Source: Deltaproteobacteria bacterium
GTDB taxonomy: Bacteria; Desulfobacterota; Binatia; Binatales; Binataceae
Direction of reading: 5' to 3'
NCBI GenBank assembly: GCA_027317185.1
Contig: DAHVFB010000031.1
Location: forward strand, 1-34,059
DNA: 34,059 nucleotides
The notes below the pieces were generated by a model that saw nothing but the letters and a program-made list of their open reading frames with translations, searched no databases and was not told where the DNA came from. This document shows, in pieces, positions 17,693 to 25,163 of this stretch. The stretch's first letter is position 1. Each line of letters starts with the position of its first letter. Position numbers and translations under genes: made by a program.

Positions 17693-17833
17693 CGATCGCA
17701 GTTTACTATGTGTGTCCCGTTGGAGGGATGATAATCAGTACAATTATCGACGGTAAAAAAGTCGCGCAGTTGGCGGACGCTCTCGACCTGTAGTAGCTGA
17801 AACAGTAGCTGAGATTTGCCAGGGAGAATGACA

Positions 17834-18775
17834 ATGAATCAGATACGCGCGGTGGTGGTCGATCCCACGGCAAGCGGACGTTTGGCGGTAAGGAACGTGG
17901 CTGCGCCCAGCGCCGGGGGGTCCGAGGCGATGATTCGCGTGCGGGCTATCTCGTTAAATCTGGGAGAGATTCGGCGCGCCCGCGCGGCGCAAGCCGGATG
18001 GCGTCCGGGTTGGGATGTCGCTGGAGTGGTGGAAGCTGCCGCGGCTGACGGATCGGGACCGAAGGCGGGTGCCCGCGTGGTCGGATTCCTGCCGGTGGCG
18101 GCATGGGCGGAACTATTGGCGATTCCAACCGGATCGCTGGCGGCGATTCCTGATTCGATCAGCTTTGAAGCCGCCGCCACGCTGCCGGTGGCCGGAATGA
18201 CCGCGCTCTATGCGTTGGGCAAGAACGGATCGCTGCTGGGACGGCCGGTGCTGATTACCGGCGCGTCAGGCGGAGTGGGGCAGTTCGCAGTCCAACTGGC
18301 CCAGCTCTCGGGTGCCCGCGTGGTCGCCTGTGTCAGCCGGGCCGAACGGGCAAAGTACGCACGCGATTGCGGTGCGGACGAGGTGCTGGTCGGTAACGAT
18401 CCGGAAGGCGCGTCGCGTTTCGGTCCATACCATCTGATACTCGAATCGATCGGCGGCAAGTCATTAGCCGCCGCGCTTTCGATGCTGCGTCCCGCCGGGA
18501 TGTGCGTACTGTTCGGCACCTCGGATACACCCGAAGTGACCTTCGACGCGCGCCAGTTCTATTCGGGCGCGGGAATTCTGTACGGCTTCATCCTGTTTGA
18601 CGAGGTTAAACGCGAGTCGGCGGCGCAGGGTTTGGCGCGCCTGGTCAGCCTGATGGCCGCGGGACGGTTGCGATCGCCGATCGAAGTGCGTGGCTCATGG
18701 AACGAGATCGGTAAATTCGCCGAGCGTTTGTGGAACCGCGAAATCGCGGGCAAAGTGGTACTCAGTATCGATTAG
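17834..18775 (+). CDS. MDR-superfamily NAD(P)-dependent oxidoreductase (quinone-oxidoreductase-like)
   Basis: A 313-residue medium-chain dehydrogenase/reductase. The N-terminal GroES-like domain is followed by a Rossmann domain with the nucleotide motif GASGGVGQFAVQLAQL and the tail ARVVACVSRAERAKYARDCGADEVL. No structural-zinc cysteine cluster is seen, which favours the quinone oxidoreductase/enoyl-reductase branch rather than zinc alcohol dehydrogenases. The substrate is unknown. ATG 17834 is chosen because AGGGAGA lies 6 nt upstream (17821-17827); in-frame starts at 17816 (TTG) and 17828 (ATG) would add a few residues. It is separated from the ThDP enzyme by 258 bp in which I see no gene. 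Confidence 0.9.
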   Translation: MNQIRAVVVDPTASGRLAVRNVAAPSAGGSEAMIRVRAISLNLGEIRRARAAQAGWRPGWDVAGVVEAAAADGSGPKAGARVVGFLPVAAWAELLAIPTGSLAAIPDSISFEAAATLPVAGMTALYALGKNGSLLGRPVLITGASGGVGQFAVQLAQLSGARVVACVSRAERAKYARDCGADEVLVGNDPEGASRFGPYHLILESIGGKSLAAALSMLRPAGMCVLFGTSDTPEVTFDARQFYSGAGILYGFILFDEVKRESAAQGLARLVSLMAAGRLRSPIEVRGSWNEIGKFAERLWNREIAGKVVLSID

Positions 18776-19033
18776 AGAAGCGATAGACCCAAAAGCCGGG
18801 TTATTATTCGAGTGAGTGGAGTATACGGCGCGAAGAAACCCGCGATTCCTAACTGCGCCTGGTTCGGTGAAATGGGATGGGCTTGATGCAGACCTTCCCT
18901 ACGGAAATTTTTATGCTAATGCTTTCGATCGAGTTGCCACGCGGCCGGCATAGTTTCCGCCGCGTTCAGAAGGCATGCCGAACAGCTTCGCGCGGTCATT
19001 TACCCGCGCAGGCCCTTTGAGGAGGATTTTCCG

Positions 19034-20848
19034 GTGGCCGTAAGAAAGCGCGCCCAGGATTCACAATCGAGTCGGCCCAAGCTGGTCGGCCGCGAAACCG
19101 TAAAAGTTTCCAATACCGCACAGGCGTATCTCAGCCTGCTCGGCGCTCGCGGTATCGACTATTTTTTCGCCAATGGCGGGACCGACTTCGCCTCGATCAT
19201 CGATGGCTTCGCGCGGCTCACCCATGAGCGCAAGCGAGTGCCCAAGCCGATGACGGTGCCGCACGAGATGGTCGCCGCCAGCATGGCGCATGGTTACTAT
19301 CTCGCCACCGGACGGCCCCAGGTGGTGATGGTCCACGTGACCGTGGGAACCGCGAACCTGCTCAACGCGATGATCAATGCCTCTCGCGCCAAGGTGCCGA
19401 TCATCTTTTCGGCGGGACGCACTCCGATCACGGAAAAAGGCTCACCGGCCTCGCGCAACATCTATATCCATTGGGCGCAGGAATCCTTCGATCAGGGTGG
19501 TATCGCGCGCGAATGGACCAAGTGGGATTACGAACTGCGCAATTTCGACCAGCTCGAGACCGTGGTCGATCGAGCGCTATCGCTTGCGATGGCCGAGCCG
19601 CGCGGTCCGGTATATTTGACGCTGCCGCGCGAAGTACTGGCCGAAGAATGCAAATCTTTCAGCTTTTCTTCCACCGCGCGCGTACGGCCGCCCGAGCTGG
19701 CGCATACCACGCCCGAGGGTATCGAAGAAGCCGCTGCCGCGCTGGCGAAGGCGCGCAATCCGCTGATCATCACCTCGCAGGCCGGAATGTGGCATGGCGC
19801 AGTCGGACAGCTTGCCATCCTTGCCGAATCGATGGGTATCCCGGTGGTCGAAACGCCGGGCCGCTATTTCATGAATCTGCCAACCGCTCATCCGATGCAT
19901 CTGGGCTTCAATCCACACGAACTGCTGGCGGATGCCGACGTGATCCTGGCGGTCGAATCCGATGCGCCCTGGTATCCGGCGATGGCCGAGCCCAAGCTTA
20001 ACGCGACCGTAATCCAGATGGGTACCGATCCGCTCAACTCCAATTATCCGATTTGGGGTTTCCCGGCCGATATCGCGATCACCGTCAATCCTGAGGCCGG
20101 GCTTGCTGCGCTCAACCGCGCTATCGAGCCTTACCTGCCGATGAAGCGCAAGGAGATTGAAACCCGGGTTCAGCGCTGGACCAAAGTGCACGACAAACAA
20201 CGCGCGGCCTGGCGCAATACCGGCTTGAGCACGCGCAACGACAAGCCGATCGATCCGGCTTGGGTCTCGCGCTGTATCAACGAGGTCAAGGATGCGGACA
20301 CGATCTGCGTCAACGAATACGACCTCTCGCCTTTGCAGAGCGAATTCAGTGAACCGGGTACCTACTTCCAAAGTCCACCGTCGGGCGGATTGGGCTGGGG
20401 GCTGGGCGCGGCGCTGGGCGTGAAGCTCGGCTCTGGCGATCGCACCGTAATCTGCACGGTGGGCGATGGCGCGTATATTTTCGGCTCTCCCAGCGCCGCC
20501 CATTTCGTCGCGCGCGCGCAAAATATTCCAGTGCTGTTCGTGGTTTACAATAATCAATGCTGGCGCGCGGTGATGGATGCGTGCCTGTACGTGCATCCCG
20601 ATGGCTACGCGCGCAAGCACAAGAACTTTCCGCTGAGTGACCTGGGGCCTTCGCCGGATTTCGACAAGATCGTGACCGCTTTCGGCGGCTACGGCGAACG
20701 AGTCGAGGAACCATCGGAGATGGTTCCGGCCCTGCGGCGGGCGCTTAAGGCGGTCCGCGAGGAGAAACGCCAGGCGGTGCTCAACGTGATCTGTAAATAT
20801 CCCGATCCCGTACCGATACCGCGCAAGACTCGCGAATGGCGTCCATAA
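19034..20848 (+). CDS. Thiamine-diphosphate-dependent enzyme (acetolactate-synthase-like fold), substrate unknown
   Basis: A 604-residue member of the acetohydroxyacid synthase/benzoylformate decarboxylase fold with three domains. The N-terminal pyrimidine-binding domain contains the catalytic glutamate E78 in VPHEMVAASMAHGY. A middle domain follows (about residues 225-350). The C-terminal pyrophosphate domain has GDG at 477-479 and NN at 506-507, the ThDP/Mg motif with its usual spacing. The highly conserved GHG/QEE patterns of particular enzymes are absent, and the middle domain does not allow a specific assignment. The GTG start has GGAGGA 7 nt upstream. The gene is followed by the selenoprotein gene 56 bp on. 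It could be a 2-oxoacid decarboxylase, a carboligase or an acyl-CoA lyase. Confidence 0.85.
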   Translation: MAVRKRAQDSQSSRPKLVGRETVKVSNTAQAYLSLLGARGIDYFFANGGTDFASIIDGFARLTHERKRVPKPMTVPHEMVAASMAHGYYLATGRPQVVMVHVTVGTANLLNAMINASRAKVPIIFSAGRTPITEKGSPASRNIYIHWAQESFDQGGIAREWTKWDYELRNFDQLETVVDRALSLAMAEPRGPVYLTLPREVLAEECKSFSFSSTARVRPPELAHTTPEGIEEAAAALAKARNPLIITSQAGMWHGAVGQLAILAESMGIPVVETPGRYFMNLPTAHPMHLGFNPHELLADADVILAVESDAPWYPAMAEPKLNATVIQMGTDPLNSNYPIWGFPADIAITVNPEAGLAALNRAIEPYLPMKRKEIETRVQRWTKVHDKQRAAWRNTGLSTRNDKPIDPAWVSRCINEVKDADTICVNEYDLSPLQSEFSEPGTYFQSPPSGGLGWGLGAALGVKLGSGDRTVICTVGDGAYIFGSPSAAHFVARAQNIPVLFVVYNNQCWRAVMDACLYVHPDGYARKHKNFPLSDLGPSPDFDKIVTAFGGYGERVEEPSEMVPALRRALKAVREEKRQAVLNVICKYPDPVPIPRKTREWRP

Positions 20849-20904
20849 GTAACCGTTTTCGAAAACGTCCCGAATGTAACTGCGAAATTGCACAAGGGTG
20901 AAAT

Positions 20905-21561
20905 ATGACGCTAAAGGAACAGCTCGCGGCAATGAAGGCGGCTTCCGCCGATCGGATACCGCCGGAGATCCAAGCCGTGATGAAAAAGGGGCTTGACGAT
21001 CTGCGGGCGACGGGAATAGCCGCGCGCACGCTGAAAGTTGGCGACCGCGCACCCGAGTTTTCATTGCCCAATCAGGATGGCGCGATGGTATCCTCGGCCG
21101 CGCTGCTAACCCGAGGTCCGCTGGGGCTAAGCTTCTATCGGGGTAAGTGGTGACCCTATTGCAACGCCGAGCTGGCAGCTCTGGCGAAGGTCACCGCGGA
21201 CATCCGTGCAGCCGGTGGGAATTTGATCGCGATCTCGCCTCAGCTTGAACAATTCAGTAAGGAAATGGTCGACCAGCATAAGCTCGACTTTGACTTGTTG
21301 TCTGATCAAGGCAATGCGGTCGCCAAAAAATTCGGCCTGGTATTTCAGTTTTCCGACGAGTTGCGTCAAGCCTATAAGAAATTAGGTGTGGATTTGGAGA
21401 AATTCAACGGCGACGATTCGTGGAGCTTGCCCATTCCAGGATCGTTCGTGATCGATCGCCAGGGGATAATTCGGCACACAAATGTGGATGTAGACCATAC
21501 TGTTCGGCCCGAGCCGGCGGAAATGGTGGATGCGATCGGGTTCGCAGCCAAACAGAAATAA
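20905..21561 (+). CDS. Peroxiredoxin-like selenoprotein (UxxC), TGA at 21151-21153 read as Sec
   Basis: A thioredoxin-fold, AhpC/TSA-type protein of the peroxiredoxin-like branch with a (F/Y)YRGxWCPYC active site. Here the frame reads FYRGKW, then TGA, then PYCNAEL, and remains open to a TAA at 21559-21561. This gives 218 residues with position 83 as selenocysteine and C86 as the resolving cysteine. Both sides are clearly the same family: RAPEFSLPNQDG before, and LIAISPQ, LLSDQGNAVAKKFGLVF, LPIPGSFVIDRQGIIRH after. No frame change is needed and a SECIS-like hairpin follows. The protein would reduce peroxides or act as a thiol oxidoreductase in the cytoplasm (no signal peptide). AAGGGTG precedes the ATG. 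The alternative is a nonsense pseudogene. Confidence 0.88.
21165..21186 (+). promoter_or_regulatory. Bacterial SECIS-like hairpin
   Basis: The stem is CGCC-GAGCT / AGCTC-(T)-GGCG: nine base pairs with one bulged T at 21182, capped by the loop GGC at 21174-21176. The stem begins 11 nt after the TGA. The loop's first base is a G, 21 nt after the TGA, matching the bacterial rule (a G in the first two loop positions, about 16-37 nt downstream). It lies inside the coding sequence, as bacterial SECIS elements do. Confidence 0.75.
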
Positions 21562-21680
21562 AAAATGCGAGAGTTGCGACTGGGGGCATTAACATACGAG
21601 CTGGCACTTCAAGCGGCCTGACCAGTCGTGCTAGGCTCACACTGTCCCGGCGCATCACCATAGCCTCATTGAGTTTGCGG

Positions 21681-21756
21681 GGCGGCGTACCCAAGTGGCT
21701 AAGGGAGAGGTCTGCAAAACCTCGATTCAGCGGTTCGAATCCGCTCGCCGCCTCCA
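21681..21756 (+). tRNA. tRNA-Cys(GCA)
   Basis: Complete 76-nt cloverleaf with encoded CCA. The acceptor is GGCGGCG paired with CGCCGCC, with discriminator base T73, the identity base for cysteine. The D arm is closed by CCC/GGG. The anticodon arm is GAGGT-CTGCAAA-ACCTC with anticodon GCA. The T arm is AGCGG-TTCGAAT-CCGCT. It lies 119 bp after the selenoprotein gene. Confidence 0.97.
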
Positions 21757-21910
21757 ATTTTCTCAGTACTTTCGAGTGGCCGACTATCAAACTGCGCGGC
21801 GTTCCGTTCGCTCATGAAGGCGGTTTCACCGGTCCGCAAGGGGTTCCCCCGCGCCGTTTAGAGGCGCTGCTCCCGGCTGGGATCGCCATCTGAAGCCGAA
21901 GCTGAGACCA

Positions 21911-23134
21911 GTGTCGCATCAAGCTGCTGAAGCTATCGCCGGGCAGGGCGTACTCGCCGAGTTCGATTCCGCGCGGGCCTGGCGAATGGTGTTCGCGGCC
22001 TTCGTTGAGATGTTCGCGGTCTATGCTGTCGCCTACAGTTTCGGGGCATTTTTCAAGCCGATGGTTTCCGAGTTCGGCGCCAGCCTGAGCAGCACCTCAC
22101 TCGTCTTCTCGGTGACGGTATTTCTGTGGTCGATTCTCGGTCCGTTGACCGGTCATCTGACGGATCGCTTCGGACCGCGGCCGGTGGTGTGCAGCGGCGC
22201 GATCGTCATGGGCCTCGGGCTGATCGTCACCGCGGACATCGATCGGCTGTGGATCGGCTATGTGACCTATGGCATCGCGGTTGGCGTGGGAGTGGCCTGC
22301 GCATACGTGCCGATGACCACGGTGGTGGTGGGATGGTTCATGCGGCGGCGCAATACCGCATTGGGAATCGCAGTATCGGGGGTGGGATGCGGTACCGTAT
22401 TCGGGCCGCCGGTCGCCGCCGCCTTGATTCACTGGGCCGGATGGCGCACCACCTACGTGATCTTCGGGAGCGCCGCCGCTGTCGCGATGTTCGTATGCGG
22501 CTGGATTGCGCAGGCGCCGCCGGTTCATTTCAGCCATTCGCCACTCGATCTGCGCGCAACTATCCGTAATCCAGCCTTCGTCCGCTTGTATCTTTCGGTC
22601 GGGCTACTCTCGCTGGCGTTGTTCGTGCCGTTCGTATACCTACCGTCGTTCGCACAAAAACACGGATCGAGCGAGGTCGCGGCCGCGGCCCTGGTCAGTT
22701 TTATCGGGGCAGCCAGCGTGGTGGGACGTTTGGGGCTGGGCGCGCTGGGCGATCGTACCGGGGTGGTGCGCCTGTACCAGTTAAGTTTTCTCGCGCTCGG
22801 GCTGAGTTACGGTATCTGGCTGTGCGCCAATTCTTATTTGACGATGGTGCTGTTCACACTGGTAATGGGCGTTGGCTATGGCGGTTACGTAGCGCTGGCG
22901 CCGGCGGTGCTGGCTCATCTGTTCGGCACCCGGAAACTTGGAACCGTGATGGGTATCATGTGGACCAGCACCGGCGTGGGAGCGCTGGTCGGAGCGCCGC
23001 TGGCCGGCCGGATCGTCGATGTAACCGGCAGTTACCGGGGGGCGATCGCGTTCGCTTTCGCAGCCGCGATGCTGTCGTTTGTGGTGTTGATCCCGCTGCC
23101 GCGTGTCCCCTCAAACGTACCCGCACCTGGTTAG
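21911..23134 (+). CDS. MFS transporter, monocarboxylate/oxalate-formate-like
   Basis: A 407-residue inner-membrane facilitator with about 12 helices. The segment GHLTDRFGPRPVV is motif A. The sequence VGWFMRRRNTALGIAVSGVGCGTVFGPPVAAALI is the hallmark stretch of the monocarboxylate/oxalate-formate-antiporter group, which suggests a small organic acid as substrate. The second half repeats the pattern with GALGDRTGVVRLYQ. The start is GTG 21911, with only a weak ribosome site (CTGAGA). The gene converges on the GYD gene; a small hairpin lies between the two stop codons. Confidence 0.88.
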   Translation: MSHQAAEAIAGQGVLAEFDSARAWRMVFAAFVEMFAVYAVAYSFGAFFKPMVSEFGASLSSTSLVFSVTVFLWSILGPLTGHLTDRFGPRPVVCSGAIVMGLGLIVTADIDRLWIGYVTYGIAVGVGVACAYVPMTTVVVGWFMRRRNTALGIAVSGVGCGTVFGPPVAAALIHWAGWRTTYVIFGSAAAVAMFVCGWIAQAPPVHFSHSPLDLRATIRNPAFVRLYLSVGLLSLALFVPFVYLPSFAQKHGSSEVAAAALVSFIGAASVVGRLGLGALGDRTGVVRLYQLSFLALGLSYGIWLCANSYLTMVLFTLVMGVGYGGYVALAPAVLAHLFGTRKLGTVMGIMWTSTGVGALVGAPLAGRIVDVTGSYRGAIAFAFAAAMLSFVVLIPLPRVPSNVPAPG

Positions 23135-23135
23135 T

Positions 23136-23152
23136 GGTCCGACGGCCGGACC
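23136..23152. terminator. Hairpin between convergent genes
   Basis: A 6-bp inverted repeat, GGTCCG-ACGGC-CGGACC, right after the MFS stop and before the end of the convergent GYD gene. It is GC-rich but lacks a T-tract, so it is only a plausible bidirectional terminator. Confidence 0.35.
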
Positions 23153-23170
23153 GCCGACAAGGGAACCGCG

Positions 23171-23464
23171 TCAGTCAGGCTGGGCGAGTATTTCGGCAAA
23201 CTCCTGCAATGGTATCGCTTCCGATACCTCGACTGTGATCAGGCCATCGATGGTATTCGATTGCACGATCTCGAGCGCTTCGTGATCGCTGGGAAACTCG
23301 ACCACGAACATAATCTCGTAGCGGCCGAAGGTTGCCCATGCGCTGATCATACGGCCGTTGAGCTGCCGTCGTTCTTTCGTAATTGCTGCAATCTTCTGCG
23401 CTAGATCGGTGACCGTGTGAACGCCTTTCTCGGTGCGATTCACTCCCATTATGTAATAAGGCAT
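23171..23464 (-). CDS. GYD-domain protein
   Basis: A 97-residue cytoplasmic protein matching the GYD domain, a small ferredoxin-like alpha/beta fold of unknown function. The characteristic centre is ATFGRYEIMFVVEFPSDHEALEIV, and the C-terminal part (TIDGLITVEVSEAIPLQEFAEIL) follows family form. The family often occurs as dimers. The ATG at 23462-23464 comes directly after a TAA on the same strand. It is the last gene of the minus-strand series starting at fabF, but 168 bp separate it from its upstream neighbour, so it may have its own promoter. Confidence 0.78.
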   Translation of the reverse strand: MPYYIMGVNRTEKGVHTVTDLAQKIAAITKERRQLNGRMISAWATFGRYEIMFVVEFPSDHEALEIVQSNTIDGLITVEVSEAIPLQEFAEILAQPD

Positions 23465-23632
23465 TTATCTCACGCGGCGCGCCGCGCCTCCGATTTGCTG
23501 GTAGTAGAAAACTCGCGGAAACTCGATGGTATGATTCCAGCCGAACATCTGTGGCTGCCGACGAAAATTATCGTCGCTCGATGATACGCCGCCCGGCTGA
23601 TGCAACCAACGCCATGACTCATGGACGGCCCG

Positions 23633-24103
23633 CTATTGCGCGCCGGGCGATGCGCCCGCGTTAGTCGGCATCACGTTCAGTTTGACCGCGCAATTGGTGG
23701 ATTCGGCGCCATAGCAGACCTCGGCGATCTCACCCGGCGGGGTGGCGCCGGCGAGCTGCGAGTAGCCGGGGCAAATCCATTCGCCGCCTTCGAGATATTG
23801 GGCCACCGCGAAATAACGTCCGGCCGCGATTTGGCCGCCGACGCGATGCTCTGAGCTGCTCAGGTCGCGCGAATGCACGATCGTGAAGCCGTCATGGCCG
23901 CCCATCGGATCAAACGACATCAACAACAGCCGCCAGCGCCTGCCGCCCGCCTCGCGCGTCACCTGGTAGCGCATCGGACTGGAAGCCGAGAAGACCGGCT
24001 TGTCGCGGCACAGCCACGGCCGCGCCTGGGCGGACTCGGCCGCCGGGGCGAAGGAAATAAGAGCTACTGTAAGGATTGCAATTGCGAGTCCGGCGGATTT
24101 CAC
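23633..24103 (-). CDS. Small secreted protein of unknown function
   Basis: A 156-residue protein I do not recognise. It has a signal peptide (hydrophobic residues about 4-23, likely cleavage near AQA, residue 27). The mature part is about 130 residues and contains four cysteines, in WLC, ICPGY, VCYG and NCAV. These could form two disulfides in the periplasm. The fold looks beta-rich with short turns such as GGHDG. The GTG start has AGGTGA upstream and lies 15 bp after the ArsA-like stop, so the two are probably co-transcribed. After its TAG stop the same frame stays open for 55 more codons. Confidence 0.65.
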   Translation of the reverse strand: MKSAGLAIAILTVALISFAPAAESAQARPWLCRDKPVFSASSPMRYQVTREAGGRRWRLLLMSFDPMGGHDGFTIVHSRDLSSSEHRVGGQIAAGRYFAVAQYLEGGEWICPGYSQLAGATPPGEIAEVCYGAESTNCAVKLNVMPTNAGASPGAQ

Positions 24104-24118
24104 TTCATCACCTGTCAG

Positions 24119-25081
24119 TTATCCGAGATGAATTGATTTTTCTCTGGAGGGTCGATGGCGGTTGAATCCGACCGCCAGTTCGGCGGCCAGCTTTTCGATC
24201 AGCTCGCGACCGTGCACGTTCAGATGCTCGGCCAATTCAATGATCGGCGTCCCGGTTTGTTCATGTAGCGTGTGCGCAGCCTGATCGGTTCGATCCGCCG
24301 CATCGAGTAATCGGCGTGCGCGAACGGCATATGAACCCCACTCCGATCCATTGGGGCGCTGCGCCAGATGGGCAAGGGCGGAGACGGCGGGCGGCCCGTA
24401 TGGCACTGAAAATTTCCGGTTGAAGACGATGGCGGCGGGCGGCATCGCGATGTCTTTCAGTGCTTGGTGGAATTCTATCGTTTCAGACACCGCGAGACCG
24501 TCGGCGGTGGCGATCTGCACCACCGCGCATTTTGTCGGATCATGGAGGAAAGCCGTGACGTTATGTGCTTCGCGGCCGACGATACTGGCGCCGAAGGTCT
24601 CGTGCGCCGTGGCCGGCATTCTAAGCAAATCGAGCGCCTGGCCCGACGCCGGTCCATCGAAGATCACCACATCCCAGGGCGGCAGGTTTGCCGGCCGCCG
24701 CTCGATTTCATGATACAGCTTACCGATCATGATTAGCTCGCGCAGGCCGGGCGCGGCCTGTATGAAATAATTATACAACCGGCTCGAAAGCACGCTGCGC
24801 AAAACCCGTGGGCTCGGCACCGTGAGACTTAAATACTCTTCGAGCGTGCGCGGCCCATTGAGGGCGGCGAGGAACAGCCCGCTTTCGACCTCGATCGGCA
24901 CGTAAGCCGGCGCATGTCCGAACATCGCGGCCATCGGCGCGCCGGTGTCGTATTCGATCACGCAGACACGCCGGCCGGTTCGGGCAGTTGCCAGGCCCAG
25001 CGCGGCGCTGACAGCGGTGCGACCGACGCCGCCTTTCCCAAGGACAATCAGGACGCGGCGCTTGATCAGTTCATCCAGCAT
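24119..25081 (-). CDS. ArsA/Get3-like ATPase with altered P-loop
   Basis: A 320-residue SIMIBI-class ATPase of the anion-transporting ATPase (ArsA/Get3) family, by its N-terminal deviant Walker A and a switch II segment DGPASGQALDLLRMP that parallels D-T-A-P-T-G-H in ArsA. The Walker A reads GKGGVGRTAVSA: the signature lysine K16 is kept but the P-loop lysine is R21. The usual DPAHS motif is replaced by EYDTGAPM. No metal-binding cysteines of arsenite-type ArsA are evident, and there are no ars genes nearby. The frame is open back to 25213, overlapping fabH, but ATG 25081 starts just before the P-loop as in the family. Function unknown. Confidence 0.8.
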   Translation of the reverse strand: MLDELIKRRVLIVLGKGGVGRTAVSAALGLATARTGRRVCVIEYDTGAPMAAMFGHAPAYVPIEVESGLFLAALNGPRTLEEYLSLTVPSPRVLRSVLSSRLYNYFIQAAPGLRELIMIGKLYHEIERRPANLPPWDVVIFDGPASGQALDLLRMPATAHETFGASIVGREAHNVTAFLHDPTKCAVVQIATADGLAVSETIEFHQALKDIAMPPAAIVFNRKFSVPYGPPAVSALAHLAQRPNGSEWGSYAVRARRLLDAADRTDQAAHTLHEQTGTPIIELAEHLNVHGRELIEKLAAELAVGFNRHRPSREKSIHLG

Positions 25082-25163
25082 CGGCGCTGCTTCGTCGCGA
25101 CCTGCAGGCTGAATTCGTCCAGCGCCACAAGCGAGACTCTGGTAATGAAAGCAATCCGGCGGC

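Noticed and set aside
21151-21153. TGA in the peroxiredoxin-like gene as an ordinary nonsense mutation (pseudogene)
   Set aside because: The codon sits exactly at the active-site cysteine, the downstream frame is intact and conserved, and a SECIS-like hairpin follows. Other genes in the window use TGA as a normal stop, so genome-wide recoding of TGA is also unlikely.
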